Assembly: GCA_014323865.1 (NCBI GenBank)
Contig: JACONG010000010.1
Span: 186,001 to 250,000, forward strand
Length of the DNA: 64,000 bases
Reading direction: 5' to 3'
Origin: Rhodospirillales bacterium
GTDB lineage: Bacteria; Pseudomonadota; Alphaproteobacteria; SP197
This document shows, one piece after another, positions 34,171 through 43,569 of this stretch; the first letter of the stretch is position 1, and every line of letters starts with the position of its first letter. Below the pieces are notes generated by a model. That model had not been told where the DNA came from. It worked only from the letters and a program-made list of their open reading frames with translations, and ran no database searches. Made by a program: the position numbers and the translations under genes.

Positions 34171-35270
34171 GCACGCGCAGGGAACCCAAGCTTTTCTGTG
34201 GAGGCGACAACAAGGCACCGCAGCCCGGGCCCGAGGTAAAGCCGGACGTCGAGCCCGAACCCCCTGCCTATGTCGAACCGCCTCCGCCTGCACCGGCGCC
34301 TCGGGCATCCTGCGACGATGATGACGACGAGCAGCGGCAGCGGCGCTTTCCGACCGGCTGGGTGATCGGCCTCCTGGTCCTCGGCGGGCTTGTCTACGGC
34401 GGTTGGCAGGGCTATCAGTTCCTCCAGGGCACGCCGTCGGTGTCTGGCGAGATGCCTTACTTCACCGCGAACAACTCGCCTTACAAGCAGGTTCCGGACG
34501 ACCCCGGTGGTGCCGAAATCGAGCACACAGACGTCGCGATCCTGATCGAAACGTTCGGTGGTGAAGCGGAGGGCGAGAAGCTTGAAGTCCTTATGCCCGA
34601 GCCCGAACGACCGATGGCACTCAAGGACACAGCCGACGATTCAGACATCATCGACGTCGAGGTTTCGGGCGTTGCGGAGACCATCACCACGGTCGGCACC
34701 GACCCGTTCTACAGCCCCGACGCGGTGACCACGCTGGTCGATCAGGTCATGACCGATGTGGCCAATGCCGTTCCCGGCGGGTTGCCGATCCCGACCGAGA
34801 AGCCGGAACCGCCCGAAGCTCCGGCCGTTACGATCGCCGCCGTTGATGAGACCACGGTCTCGCTCGCCGCCGGTGCCGACAACGCGGGTCTGACCGACGA
34901 TGCGGGTCTGACCTTCGAAGACGTCGTGTCGGCCGTTGAAGGCACGAGCAGGGCGACAACCGGGACGGTCGCCACGAACACCGGAGAGCCTGCACTCGAC
35001 GGCGCTGCCGTTCCCAGGGGCGACGGGCTGACGCGGGTTCAGATCGCCGCCTATTCATCGCGTGACATCGCCACGGCGGCCTGGGACCGGCTCTATCTCA
35101 ACAACAACGACCTGCTTGCCGATGTCGACGCCCTGATCATCGAGGCCGTGATCGGCGAGGCGACATTCTATCGGCTCCAGGTCGGGGCCTACGACAGTCG
35201 CGCGGGCGCGGAGACGTTGTGTTCCGATCTCAGGCAGCGGGACATCGACTGCCTCGTGGTTGGTCCCTGA
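34167..35270 (+). CDS. SPOR-domain membrane protein with probable CTG start
   Basis: A 367-residue protein: a Pro/Glu-rich cytoplasmic head of about 65 residues, one transmembrane helix (residues about 66-82, [14 protein letters not shown]), a long extracytoplasmic linker, and a C-terminal SPOR domain (about 287-367) that binds denuded septal peptidoglycan. The frame is open from the argS end with no ATG, GTG or TTG before residue 65. The CTG at 34167 overlaps the argS TGA (CTGA) and has GGGAGGA seven bases upstream, so I propose it as the start. The later GTG at 34362 would leave the transmembrane helix without its cytoplasmic head. It is followed by nagZ after four bases. Confidence 0.75.
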   Translation: MSTRREPKLFCGGDNKAPQPGPEVKPDVEPEPPAYVEPPPPAPAPRASCDDDDDEQRQRRFPTGWVIGLLVLGGLVYGGWQGYQFLQGTPSVSGEMPYFTANNSPYKQVPDDPGGAEIEHTDVAILIETFGGEAEGEKLEVLMPEPERPMALKDTADDSDIIDVEVSGVAETITTVGTDPFYSPDAVTTLVDQVMTDVANAVPGGLPIPTEKPEPPEAPAVTIAAVDETTVSLAAGADNAGLTDDAGLTFEDVVSAVEGTSRATTGTVATNTGEPALDGAAVPRGDGLTRVQIAAYSSRDIATAAWDRLYLNNNDLLADVDALIIEAVIGEATFYRLQVGAYDSRAGAETLCSDLRQRDIDCLVVGP

Positions 35271-35274
35271 CGCG

Positions 35275-36267
35275 ATGCCCAAGGCGCTGATTACCGATCT
35301 TGCCGGTCTGACCTTGGGCGATGAGGAGCGGGCGTTCCTGCGTGACTCCGATCCCCTGGGGCTGATTCTCTTTGCACGGAACATTAATAATCCAGATCAA
35401 GTATGTAATTTGATTGTAGAATTTCGCTCTGTCGTAGGGCGAGACGATGCGCCGGTCATGATCGACCAGGAGGGCGGGCGCGTTGCGCGCTTGCGTGAAC
35501 CTCACTGGTGGGGCGGTGTCGCTGCCGAACGGCTCGGCACGGCCGGTCCCGAAGCGGCCGGTTTGGCGGGCCGGCTGCTTGCCCACGACATGCGCGCCAT
35601 GGGGATCGATGTGGTCTGCGCGCCTTGTCTGGATCTCCGGATCAAGGGCATGCACGCCGTCATCGGCGACCGTGCCTTCGGCAGCAACCACGAAACCGTG
35701 GCGGTCTGCGGCCGGTCCTATTGCGACGGTCTTCAGGCCGGCGGCGTCGCGCCCATGATCAAGCATATGCCCGGTCACGGCCGGGGTTCGGTCGACCCGC
35801 ACGATGTCCTGCCGACGACCGATGCCAGTCTGGAGACATTGCGCGACCACGATACGCGCCCGTTTCATGCCTTGCGCGACATGCCCTGGGGCATGACCGC
35901 CCACGTGATCTATGCGGCGATCGACCCGGACCGCCCGGCGACGCAGTCACCGAGGGTTATCGGTGACGTCATCCGCGGGGAGATCGGCTTCGACGGCGTG
36001 CTGGTCAGCGATGCGATCGACATGGAGGCGTTGTCCGGCAGTCATGCAGAACGCGCACGGGCCTCCCTGGCGGCGGGTTGCGATGTCGTGATGCACTGCA
36101 ATCAACCTCTGGACTCCAGGCGTACGGTTGCCGATGCGGTGCCGGAACTCGACGGCGATGCCCTGCGGCGTGTGCGATCCGCTGCTGCCCGACGCTCTCA
36201 GCCGGAGCCCGGGTTCGATCCCGACGCGGCCCTTGCCCGCCTCGATGCTCTTCTGGCTGCGAGCTGA
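35275..36267 (+). CDS. nagZ: Beta-N-acetylhexosaminidase
   Basis: A 330-residue glycoside hydrolase family 3 enzyme that removes N-acetylglucosamine from anhydromuropeptides in cell-wall recycling. The NagZ signature KHMPGHGRGSVDPHDVLP near residue 163 contains the catalytic His on the flexible loop, and LVSDAIDMEALSG near 243 holds the nucleophile Asp. I start at the ATG at 35275, which gives the usual MPKALITDLAG. It sits four bases after the SPOR gene, and its stop overlaps the next gene (TGATG), consistent with one envelope-related operon. Confidence 0.92.
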   Translation: MPKALITDLAGLTLGDEERAFLRDSDPLGLILFARNINNPDQVCNLIVEFRSVVGRDDAPVMIDQEGGRVARLREPHWWGGVAAERLGTAGPEAAGLAGRLLAHDMRAMGIDVVCAPCLDLRIKGMHAVIGDRAFGSNHETVAVCGRSYCDGLQAGGVAPMIKHMPGHGRGSVDPHDVLPTTDASLETLRDHDTRPFHALRDMPWGMTAHVIYAAIDPDRPATQSPRVIGDVIRGEIGFDGVLVSDAIDMEALSGSHAERARASLAAGCDVVMHCNQPLDSRRTVADAVPELDGDALRRVRSAAARRSQPEPGFDPDAALARLDALLAAS

Positions 36268-36962
36268 TGTTCGGCGATCCCGCGGGTCTTCTCTACCAGA
36301 TCTCGGTCTGGGTCCTGCCGGTCGTCACGGCGATCACGCTGCACGAGGCGGCGCACGGCTGGGTTGCCTGGAAGCTGGGCGACAACACAGCCAAGCAGCT
36401 CGGCCGGGTCACCTTCAATCCGATCGTTCATACCGACAAGTTCGGCACGGTCCTGCTGCCCGGTCTGCTTCTGCTGACCGGCGCACCGTTCCTGTTCGGC
36501 TATGCAAAGCCGGTTCCGGTGAACTTCCGGCAGCTGCATCGGCCCAGGCAGGACATGATCTGGGTTGCTGCTGCCGGCCCGGGCATCAACCTCCTCATGG
36601 CGTTCAGCGCCGCCGTGCTGCTGCATCTCGTTCCCTTGCTTCCGGCGGAGTGGGCGCAATGGACGTCCGACAACCTGCGCAATGCCCTGATCATCAACGT
36701 CGTGCTCGCGGTCTTCAACATGCTGCCCCTGCTGCCGCTGGACGGCGGGCGAGTCATGACGGGACTTCTGCCGACAAATCTGGCGCGGCCCTATGCGCGC
36801 ACTGAACGCTACGGCATGCTGATCATCATTGCGTTGATTGCGCTGCCGCCGCTTATCGGTCAACAGATCGGTCAGCCCCTGAACGTGTTGGGGTGGATTC
36901 TGGGCCCGCCCGTGCAGTGTGTGATCAATGTGGTTTTGATGTTGGCAGGGCAGGGGAGCTAG
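36267..36962 (+). CDS. M50-family site-2-protease-like membrane metalloprotease
   Basis: A 231-residue polytopic protein with the zinc motif HEAAH at residues 26-30 in the first helix and the third ligand in NMLPLLPLDGGRV near 155, matching compact bacterial S2P-type proteases (YwhC/Rv-like). About five hydrophobic segments are seen. These enzymes cut transmembrane segments, but for this small subgroup natural substrates are largely unknown. The ATG overlaps the nagZ stop, and scpA follows 10 bases later; the nagZ-S2P-scpAB order is seen in other alphaproteobacteria. Confidence 0.85.
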   Translation: MFGDPAGLLYQISVWVLPVVTAITLHEAAHGWVAWKLGDNTAKQLGRVTFNPIVHTDKFGTVLLPGLLLLTGAPFLFGYAKPVPVNFRQLHRPRQDMIWVAAAGPGINLLMAFSAAVLLHLVPLLPAEWAQWTSDNLRNALIINVVLAVFNMLPLLPLDGGRVMTGLLPTNLARPYARTERYGMLIIIALIALPPLIGQQIGQPLNVLGWILGPPVQCVINVVLMLAGQGS

Positions 36963-36972
36963 GCGGGCTGCC

Positions 36973-37767
36973 ATGCAGGGTACGACGGACGCTTTCGAGG
37001 ATTCCTGGCCGGGAGACGCGAAAGCCACGAACTCCGCGTTTATCGTCGATGTCAGCGGTTTCGAGGGACCGCTCGACCTCCTGCTGACACTCGCGCGCCA
37101 GCAGAAGGTCGATCTGACGCGTATCTCCATCCTGGAACTGGCCGACCAGTACCTGGCGTTTGTCACCGAGGCGCGCGAGATCCGGCTTGATCTGGCCGCC
37201 GACTACCTCGTGATGGCTGCCTGGCTGGCTTACCTCAAATCGCGCCTGCTGCTGCCGGTCGACGAGGAGGAAGACCCCAGCCCCGAACTGATGGCCGAGG
37301 CACTGCAGTTCCATCTGCACCGGCTGGAAGCGATCCGCGAGAACGCCAAGCGCCTGATGCAGCGTCCGCAGCTCGGCGTCGATATGTTTTGCTGTGGCAA
37401 TGCAGAGGGGCTGCCGGTCGATGTCGACGTGGTCTGGAAAGCCTCGCTCTATGAGCTGCTCAACGCCTATGCCGACCACACACGCCGCAGCGAGGGGCGC
37501 AACTGGCGTCCGCGTCCGGTCGAGGTCTTCACGATGGAGCAGGCGATCGAGCGGCTCAGCGCTCTGGTCGGCAATCTGCCCGATTGGAAGGATATGTTCG
37601 CCCTGCTTCCCGAGGAGGTGAAAGGCGGGATCATCTATCGCTCCGCTGTCAGTTCGACGCTGTCCGCCTCGCTCGAGTTGACCCGGCAGGGTCAGATCGA
37701 ACTGCGGCAGTCGGGCGCGTTCGGGCCGATCGAAGTCAGGACCAAACAGCGGGGCGACGATTCATGA
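36973..37767 (+). CDS. scpA: Segregation and condensation protein A
   Basis: A 264-residue kleisin subunit that bridges the SMC dimer in the bacterial condensin. The N-terminal block FEGPLDLLLTLARQQKVDL at residues 30-48 and DYLVMAAWLAYLKSRLLLP near 77 are the ScpA signature; the C-terminal winged-helix region contacts the SMC head. It overlaps scpB by four bases. It lies between membrane-protease and Tat genes in a typical alphaproteobacterial order. No odd features. Confidence 0.93.
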   Translation: MQGTTDAFEDSWPGDAKATNSAFIVDVSGFEGPLDLLLTLARQQKVDLTRISILELADQYLAFVTEAREIRLDLAADYLVMAAWLAYLKSRLLLPVDEEEDPSPELMAEALQFHLHRLEAIRENAKRLMQRPQLGVDMFCCGNAEGLPVDVDVVWKASLYELLNAYADHTRRSEGRNWRPRPVEVFTMEQAIERLSALVGNLPDWKDMFALLPEEVKGGIIYRSAVSSTLSASLELTRQGQIELRQSGAFGPIEVRTKQRGDDS

Positions 37768-38381
37768 GCGAGATTTCCGAAGACCTCCGCATGATCGAAG
37801 CGTTGCTGTTTGCCTCGCCGCAGCCGGTCAGCGAGGAGGATATCGCGGGCCGCCTGCCAGAAGGCCTCGATGTGCCTGCACTGCTGGCCGACCTTCAGAA
37901 GGACTACCGGGGGCGAGGTGTCGAACCGGTGAAGATTGCCGGCAAATGGTCCTTCCGCACTGCAGAGAATCTTGGCACAAGGCTGAAGATTCGCATCAAG
38001 CGGTCGCGTCGGATGTCGCGTGCCGCGCTCGAGACCCTCGCCATCATTGCCTATCACCAGCCGGTGACCCGTGCCGAGATCGAAGAGATTCGTGGAGTCG
38101 GCCTTTCCCGGGGCACACTCGATCTGCTGCTCGAAATCGGCTGGATTCGGCCGTCCGGTCGACGCCGCGTACCGGGGCGGCCGCTGCAGTGGCGCACCAG
38201 CCAGCATTTCCTTGAGCATTTCGGTCTCGACGCGCTGGACGATCTTCCCGGACGCGACGAAATGAAAGCGGCCGGGTTGCTCGATGCCCGGCCCGATCTG
38301 CCGCCCGTCGGTCGCCTGCGCGATCATATGGACGATGGCAGCGCCGATGGCGAAAACGATATTGATGACGACGATGCCTGA
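37764..38381 (+). CDS. scpB: Segregation and condensation protein B
   Basis: A 205-residue partner of ScpA in the SMC condensin complex. The signature RMIEALLFASPQPVSEEDIA is at residues 9-28, and ALETLAIIAYHQPVTRAEIEEIRGV near residue 85 is the second winged helix. The C-terminal 20 residues are strongly acidic (DDGSADGENDIDDDD), longer than in many homologues. The ATG overlaps scpA's stop. Confidence 0.93.
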   Translation: MSEISEDLRMIEALLFASPQPVSEEDIAGRLPEGLDVPALLADLQKDYRGRGVEPVKIAGKWSFRTAENLGTRLKIRIKRSRRMSRAALETLAIIAYHQPVTRAEIEEIRGVGLSRGTLDLLLEIGWIRPSGRRRVPGRPLQWRTSQHFLEHFGLDALDDLPGRDEMKAAGLLDARPDLPPVGRLRDHMDDGSADGENDIDDDDA

Positions 38382-38390
38382 GCACATATC

Positions 38391-38419
38391 TTGCACTTGC
38401 GAATAAGTTGCAGCTAGTG
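38391..38419 (+). promoter_or_regulatory. Putative promoter and possible metal-regulator site before the ABC ATPase
   Basis: TTGCAC (38391-38396) and TAGTGT (38415-38420) are 18 bases apart. Inside the spacer, TTGCGAATAAGTTGCA resembles an imperfect Fur-like dyad (TTGC--AT---TTGCA). The segment is markedly AT-richer than its flanks. Confidence 0.35.
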
Positions 38420-38444
38420 TGAGACGATCGAAGCCACGGAACCC

Positions 38445-39509
38445 ATGGCCGGACTGTCCTTCCACGAAGTAAGCCACGCTTACGATGGCGTCGAAGCGCT
38501 CAAAGGCGTAGATCTCGAAATCGGCGACGGTGAGATCATTTGCCTCGTGGGACCGTCGGGCTGCGGCAAGACCACGGCGCTGCGCCTGGCAGCGGGCCTT
38601 GAGCGCCTGCAGACGGGCGAAATCCGCATCGACGGCGTTCCGGTTGCAGGCTACGGCCGCGAGGTGCCGCCCGAGGCGCGTGGTGTCGGGTTGGTGTTCC
38701 AGGACTTTGCGCTCTTCCCGCATATGACCGTGGCCGACAACGTCGCCTTCGGATTGCGTTCGCAGTCATCGGCTGAACGGTGCGTCCGGGTCGAACGGCT
38801 GTTGGGGCAGGTCGGCCTGGCGGGTTACGGCGACAAGTACCCGCATATGCTGTCGGGCGGTGAGCAGCAGCGGGTCGCGCTGGCCCGTGCGCTGGCACCC
38901 CAGCCCAGCGTTCTGCTGCTCGACGAACCCTTTTCCGGGCTTGATGTGCGCCTGCGTGAGGAGGTGCGCGACCAGACGCTGCGCATCCTGCGCGAGGTCG
39001 GCGCCGCGGCCATGGTTGTGACCCATGACGCCGAAGAGGCGATGTACATGGGCGACCGGATCGCGGTTCTCCAGGGCGGCCAGCTCGTTCAGGCCGGGCG
39101 GCCATCAGAGGTCTACCGCCGCCCCGCATCCGCGTTCGTCGCGAAGTTCCTCGGCGAGGTGAACTGGCTGCACGGGATCGTGCACGCCGGACGCGCCGCC
39201 TCGCCGATCGGCGAGGTCGCGGCGCAGGGGATCGACGAGGGCGAACAGGTCGACGTTCTGGTTCGGCCCGAAGGTCTGCATCTCTGCAGCGACTCCGGTG
39301 CCGAGGGCCGCGGCGCACGTGTGGTCAACCAGCACCTGCTCGGCTACAGCAGTCTGGTGACTCTCCGACTCGACGACGGCAACGAGCTGCGCGCCCGCAT
39401 CACGGGCCAGGCTGCACCCGCGACCGGTGCGGATGTCCGCATCCGTTTCGAGGATGATGCGGTCTTCGTGTTTCCCTGCCGCCAGGGGAACAGAACTCGG
39501 GAATTCTGA
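38445..39509 (+). CDS. ABC transporter ATP-binding protein (FbpC/PotA-like), orphan
   Basis: A 354-residue ATPase: Walker A GPSGCGKTT near residue 35, Q-loop VFQDFALFPHMTV near 85, signature LSGGEQQRVALARAL near 135, Walker B VLLLDEPFSG near 157, H-loop VVTHDAEEAMYMGDRI near 190, then a TOBE regulatory domain from about 250. This subfamily powers import of iron(III), spermidine/putrescine, thiosulfate or phosphonates. No permease or binding-protein gene is adjacent; it sits between scpB and tatA. Iron is a guess from sequence style and the possible Fur-like site; the true partners must be encoded elsewhere. Confidence 0.85.
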   Translation: MAGLSFHEVSHAYDGVEALKGVDLEIGDGEIICLVGPSGCGKTTALRLAAGLERLQTGEIRIDGVPVAGYGREVPPEARGVGLVFQDFALFPHMTVADNVAFGLRSQSSAERCVRVERLLGQVGLAGYGDKYPHMLSGGEQQRVALARALAPQPSVLLLDEPFSGLDVRLREEVRDQTLRILREVGAAAMVVTHDAEEAMYMGDRIAVLQGGQLVQAGRPSEVYRRPASAFVAKFLGEVNWLHGIVHAGRAASPIGEVAAQGIDEGEQVDVLVRPEGLHLCSDSGAEGRGARVVNQHLLGYSSLVTLRLDDGNELRARITGQAAPATGADVRIRFEDDAVFVFPCRQGNRTREF

Positions 39510-39680
39510 GCCTTGACGTCAAGAAAACGCTCGAATTCGGTGCTATGAGACAGGTAAGGACCACGCAAACGTGCAATGTTTAGCGCTGGCGGGCGCACAA
39601 CAAGACCATTATATGTTCCTGCTGACAGGGAAGGACTGGTCCTACCGGTCCGGGGAACCAGAACAAGAAGAGGTTCGCAG

Positions 39681-39926
39681 ATGGGTGCTCTTAGCATTTG
39701 GCACTGGCTGATCGTGCTGGTGATCGTGCTGTTGCTCTTTGGCCGTGGCCGCATTCCGAAGCTTGCCGGCGATCTCGCCAGGGGCATCAGGGAATTCAAG
39801 TCGGGCATCAAGGAAGAGGAGACCGCCAAGACCGGGACGGTCGAGGAGGCTCCCCAGACGATCGAAGCCAAGGCCGGCGAGGCCGAAAGCAGCACGACCA
39901 AGGAACAGACCGTCAAACGGACCTGA
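39681..39926 (+). CDS. tatA: Twin-arginine translocase subunit TatA
   Basis: An 81-residue protein with a short N-terminal transmembrane helix ([16 protein letters not shown]), the [20 protein letters not shown] amphipathic helix and a charged tail. TatA oligomerises to form the path for folded proteins across the inner membrane. AGAAGAGG lies upstream of the ATG at 39681. tatB starts 26 bases after it. The 170 bases between the ABC ATPase and tatA contain no gene, and I could not define a convincing promoter there. Confidence 0.93.
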   Translation: MGALSIWHWLIVLVIVLLLFGRGRIPKLAGDLARGIREFKSGIKEEETAKTGTVEEAPQTIEAKAGEAESSTTKEQTVKRT

Positions 39927-39952
39927 TTGTCCGGACCTGAGGGCGTTCCACG

Positions 39953-40402
39953 ATGCTTGATCTCGGCTGGTCCGAACTTGCGATTGTCGGCGGCATCATT
40001 CTGATCGTCGTTGGGCCGAAGGACCTTCCGAAGGTGCTTCGGACCTTCGGGATATGGATGGGCAAGGCACGCAAGATGGCGCGCGAGTTCCAGAAGGCGC
40101 TCGACGACTACGCCAGGGAAGCCGACGTCGACGACATCAGGAAGGCGGTCGAGACGCCGATGAAGGCGAAGAAGGCAGTGACCAACGCGATCGATCCGAA
40201 GGGCGCGCTGAAGAACAGCCTGAAAGAAGCCGACAAGGACGTTCGCGAGAACCTCAAAGAGGTGGACCAGGTAGTCAAGGGCACGCCGGTGACAACGGCC
40301 GACAACGCCGATCCGACGACGCCCGGGAAACCCAAGGCGGTTGCGGCTGCCGAGAAGCCGACGTCATCGGCACCGAAGGTTCAGGCGGGCACCGCTTCGT
40401 GA
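39953..40402 (+). CDS. tatB: Twin-arginine translocase subunit TatB
   Basis: A 149-residue protein: transmembrane helix LAIVGGIILIVVGPKDLP with the GPKDLP hinge of TatB, then KVLRTFGIWMGKARKMAREFQ, an amphipathic helix, and a Lys/Ala-rich tail with several short predicted helices. TatB docks substrates to TatC. Its stop overlaps tatC's GTG start (GTGA). Confidence 0.92.
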   Translation: MLDLGWSELAIVGGIILIVVGPKDLPKVLRTFGIWMGKARKMAREFQKALDDYAREADVDDIRKAVETPMKAKKAVTNAIDPKGALKNSLKEADKDVRENLKEVDQVVKGTPVTTADNADPTTPGKPKAVAAAEKPTSSAPKVQAGTAS

Positions 40403-41412
40403 TCACGGATATCGACGATACCAGGCTGCCGCTGCTCGAACACCTGATCGAGCTGCGCCGCAGGCTCGTACGCAGCGCGGCGGTCATCCTGATTGCCTTT
40501 CTGCCGTGCTTCTACCTTGCGCCGGCGATCTTCAACTTCCTCGCCCTGCCGCTCTACGACGCTTATGGCCTGGCCCCGGTCGAGGCAGACGACGGGGAAG
40601 AGGGCTGGCTCGAACGCACGATGAACGACCTCTCGCTGTTGTTCACCGAGGACACACCCGAAACGACGGTCGGGACCGACGACAACGTCGCGACCGAGGG
40701 CACCACAATCGACCGCAGCGAGAATTCGGAGTTTCCTCCGAGGTTCATCTTCACCAGTCCCCAGGAAGCCTTCCTGACCTACGTAAAGGTCGGTTTCTTC
40801 GTGTCACTCTGCCTCTCGTTGCCGTTCCTGGCCTATCAGATCTGGTCGTTTGTCGCGCCAGGGCTCTACCGCAAGGAAAAGAAGGTCGTCCTGCCCTTCA
40901 TGCTGGTGTTCCCGTTCCTGTTTCTTCTCGGCGCGGCGATGGTCTACTACGCCTTCTTCCCGGTCGCCCTGAAGTTCTTCCTCGGGTTCCAGCAGGGCGG
41001 TGGCCTCGGTGAGTTGCCGATCGTGATGGAGGTGCGGGTCAGCGAGTACTTCTCGCTCCTTCTCAAGCTCCTTTTCGCCTTCGGAGTCAGCTTCCAGTTG
41101 CCGCTCATGATGACACTTATGGCGCGGACCGGCATGGTCACGGCCGACGGTCTGCGTGAGAAGCGGAAGTACGCCATTGTGGCCGTCTTCGTGCTGGCGG
41201 CGATCATCACGCCACCCGATCCCTTCAGCCAGCTGGGTCTCGCTCTTCCGCTGATCGTGCTCTACGAGGTCTCTATATGGTGTGCCCGAATCACCGAAAG
41301 GAAGCGCGCTGAGGCGGCGGAGGAAGAGGAGGCTGTCGAGACGGCCGAGCCCGTGCAGGAAGCCGACGATCTCACCCGTTTCGAGGAAACTGACTTCAAT
41401 CCCACCAGATAG
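40399..41412 (+). CDS. tatC: Twin-arginine translocase subunit TatC with enlarged first periplasmic loop
   Basis: A 337-residue protein; usual TatC is about 250-270. The signal-binding N-terminus LLEHLIELRRRLVRSA, the loop FIFTSPQEAFLTYVKVGFF and YQIWSFVAPGLYRKEKK are canonical, and six helices are present. Between the first helix and FTSPQEAF, residues about 61-113 form an Asp/Glu/Thr-rich insert, and the C-terminus has a 35-residue acidic tail. I start at the GTG at 40399, which overlaps tatB's TGA. The core residues are kept, so the protein should work in recognition of RR signal peptides. Confidence 0.93.
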   Translation: MITDIDDTRLPLLEHLIELRRRLVRSAAVILIAFLPCFYLAPAIFNFLALPLYDAYGLAPVEADDGEEGWLERTMNDLSLLFTEDTPETTVGTDDNVATEGTTIDRSENSEFPPRFIFTSPQEAFLTYVKVGFFVSLCLSLPFLAYQIWSFVAPGLYRKEKKVVLPFMLVFPFLFLLGAAMVYYAFFPVALKFFLGFQQGGGLGELPIVMEVRVSEYFSLLLKLLFAFGVSFQLPLMMTLMARTGMVTADGLREKRKYAIVAVFVLAAIITPPDPFSQLGLALPLIVLYEVSIWCARITERKRAEAAEEEEAVETAEPVQEADDLTRFEETDFNPTR

Positions 41413-41528
41413 TCGCTGCGATATGTGGACCGCTTCGGAGACCGGCCCTATACAGGCCGCCCTGAGAGCCGCCATGTGTCCACTTCGCAACGCAGCAGCG
41501 GAACCGATCGTGCCGCAGGAGAGGATTG

Positions 41529-42806
41529 ATGCACGACATCGTTTGGATTCGCGAAAACCCCGACGCCTTCGATCAGGCTTGCGCAAAGCGAGGTCTCGAG
41601 GCGCTGTCGTCGCGCATCCTCGATTTCGATCGCTCCGTGCGCGCCGCCAGGACCTCGATGCAGGAGCTGCAGCATCGGCGCAACGAACTCTCCAGGCAGA
41701 TCGGCCAGGCAAAGTCCAGGGGTGAAGACGCCGATGATGCGATCGCCGAAGTGGGGCGCATCAAGGACGAGATCGCCACGCTGGAAGAGACCGAACGGGT
41801 CGATGCGAAGATGCTCGAAGATGTGCTCGCCGGGATCCCCAACCTGGTCGACGATCAGGTACCGGAGGGTGCCGACGATGCCGGCAACGTCGAGATCCGG
41901 CGCTGGGGTGAGCCACCGCAGTTCGCCTTTGACGCGCGTGACCACGACGCGATCGGTACGGGTCTGGGCATGATGGACTTCGACAGGGCAGCCGACCTGT
42001 CGGGTGCCCGGTTCGTCCTGCTCACGGGTGCCCTGGCGCGGCTCGAGAAGGCGCTCGCGCTCTACATGCTCGATATCCACACTCAGGAGTTCGGCTACAC
42101 CGAGGTCTCGTCACCACTTCTGGTTCGTCCCGAAGTCGCTTATGGCACAGGAAATCTGCCGAAGTTTGCCGAAGACCTGTTTCAGACTACCGACGGGCGC
42201 TATCTGATCCCGACTGCCGAGATGACGTTGACCAACATGGTCCGCGAACGCATCACCGACGAAGAGCGCTTGCCCATGCGGTTGACGGCCTTCACGCCGT
42301 GCTTCCGCTCCGAGGCGGGCGCCGCCGGGCGCGACACCAAAGGCATGATCCGTCAACACCAGTTCTGGAAGGTCGAGCTGGTTTCGATCACGACGCCCGA
42401 GCAATCCGAGGACGAACACGAGCGCATGACCCGTTGTGCCGAGACGATCCTTCAGCGCCTGGGACTGGCCTATCGCGTCATGGTGTTGGCGACCGGCGAT
42501 ATCGGTTTCTCGGCGCGGCGCACCTATGACCTGGAGGTCTGGCTCCCCGGACAGGGTGCCTATCGCGAGATTTCGAGCTGCTCGAACTGCGGTGACTTCC
42601 AGGCCCGAAGGATGCGGGCGCGTTATCGACCCAAGGGCGAAAAGAAGGCTCGCTTCGTGCACACGCTCAACGGCTCGGGTGTCGCCGTCGGGCGCGCCCT
42701 GATCGCCGTTCTGGAGAACTGTCAGCATGAGGATGGCTCGGTCACCGTTCCCGAGGTTCTGAGGCCCTTGATGAACGGTCTCGAACGCATCGAAGCGGTG
42801 GGCTGA
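41529..42806 (+). CDS. serS: Seryl-tRNA synthetase
   Basis: A 425-residue class II synthetase for tRNA-Ser. The N-terminal coiled-coil arm spans about residues 30-100 (rich in Arg, Glu, Gln), motif 2 is [21 protein letters not shown] near 258, and motif 3 lies in [15 protein letters not shown] near 385. Length is normal. GGAGAGG precedes the ATG; an adjacent TTG codon upstream is less likely. serS, surE and pcm follow one another within a few bases. Confidence 0.95.
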   Translation: MHDIVWIRENPDAFDQACAKRGLEALSSRILDFDRSVRAARTSMQELQHRRNELSRQIGQAKSRGEDADDAIAEVGRIKDEIATLEETERVDAKMLEDVLAGIPNLVDDQVPEGADDAGNVEIRRWGEPPQFAFDARDHDAIGTGLGMMDFDRAADLSGARFVLLTGALARLEKALALYMLDIHTQEFGYTEVSSPLLVRPEVAYGTGNLPKFAEDLFQTTDGRYLIPTAEMTLTNMVRERITDEERLPMRLTAFTPCFRSEAGAAGRDTKGMIRQHQFWKVELVSITTPEQSEDEHERMTRCAETILQRLGLAYRVMVLATGDIGFSARRTYDLEVWLPGQGAYREISSCSNCGDFQARRMRARYRPKGEKKARFVHTLNGSGVAVGRALIAVLENCQHEDGSVTVPEVLRPLMNGLERIEAVG

Positions 42807-42810
42807 TCCG

Positions 42811-43569
42811 ATGCGCATCCTGGTCACCAACGACGACGGTATCGATGCCAGCGGCCTTGCCTGCCTGGAAACCGTGGCGCGCGAGCTTTCCGACGATGTC
42901 GTTGTCGTGGCGCCTGCGACCGAGCAGAGCGCGAAGGGGCATGCGATCACGCTGCGCAATCCGTTGCGCCTGCGCTCCCTCTGCGACGACCGCTACAGCG
43001 TCGACGGCACACCGGCCGACTGCGTGATGATGGGCGTACGCCATGTCATGGTCGAGACGGGGGCCGATCTCGTGCTCTCGGGTGTCAACAGGGGCGGCAA
43101 CATGGCCGATGACGTGACCTATTCGGGCACGATTGCCGCAGCCATGGAGGGCACGCTCCTGGGCGTGCCGTCGATCGCGCTGAGTCTGGAGTATCGCCGC
43201 GACGAGCCGATGCACTGGGACACGCCGCGCTTGCACGGCGCCGATATCGTACAGCGCCTGCTTGATGCCGGCTGGCCCAGGGGCGTTCTGATGAACGTCA
43301 ACTTCCCGCCGGTCCCGCCGGGCGATGTGGAGGGGGTCTCGGTTGTCCGTCAGGGCGAGCACAACTTCGCCGACCTGAGGCCGGAACGAAGGACGGACCC
43401 GTTCGGCTGCGACTACTTCTGGACCAGTGGCTGGGGTATGGACGCGGGCCACATGGCCGACGGCACCGATCTCGACGCCGTCCTCAAGGGCCGCATCGCA
43501 GTGACACCGATCGCGCTCGATATGACCCATGATCGGACGCTCAAGAGGCTCGCTGACCGATTCCGATGA
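42811..43569 (+). CDS. surE: 5'/3'-nucleotidase SurE
   Basis: A 252-residue survival protein with the canonical MRILVTNDDGIDASGL start, whose Asp-Asp bind the metal, and a second metal site in SGVNRGGNMADDVTYSGTI near residue 90. SurE dephosphorylates nucleoside monophosphates under stress. It begins four bases after serS, and its stop overlaps the ATG of pcm, the usual surE-pcm pairing. Confidence 0.94.
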   Translation: MRILVTNDDGIDASGLACLETVARELSDDVVVVAPATEQSAKGHAITLRNPLRLRSLCDDRYSVDGTPADCVMMGVRHVMVETGADLVLSGVNRGGNMADDVTYSGTIAAAMEGTLLGVPSIALSLEYRRDEPMHWDTPRLHGADIVQRLLDAGWPRGVLMNVNFPPVPPGDVEGVSVVRQGEHNFADLRPERRTDPFGCDYFWTSGWGMDAGHMADGTDLDAVLKGRIAVTPIALDMTHDRTLKRLADRFR

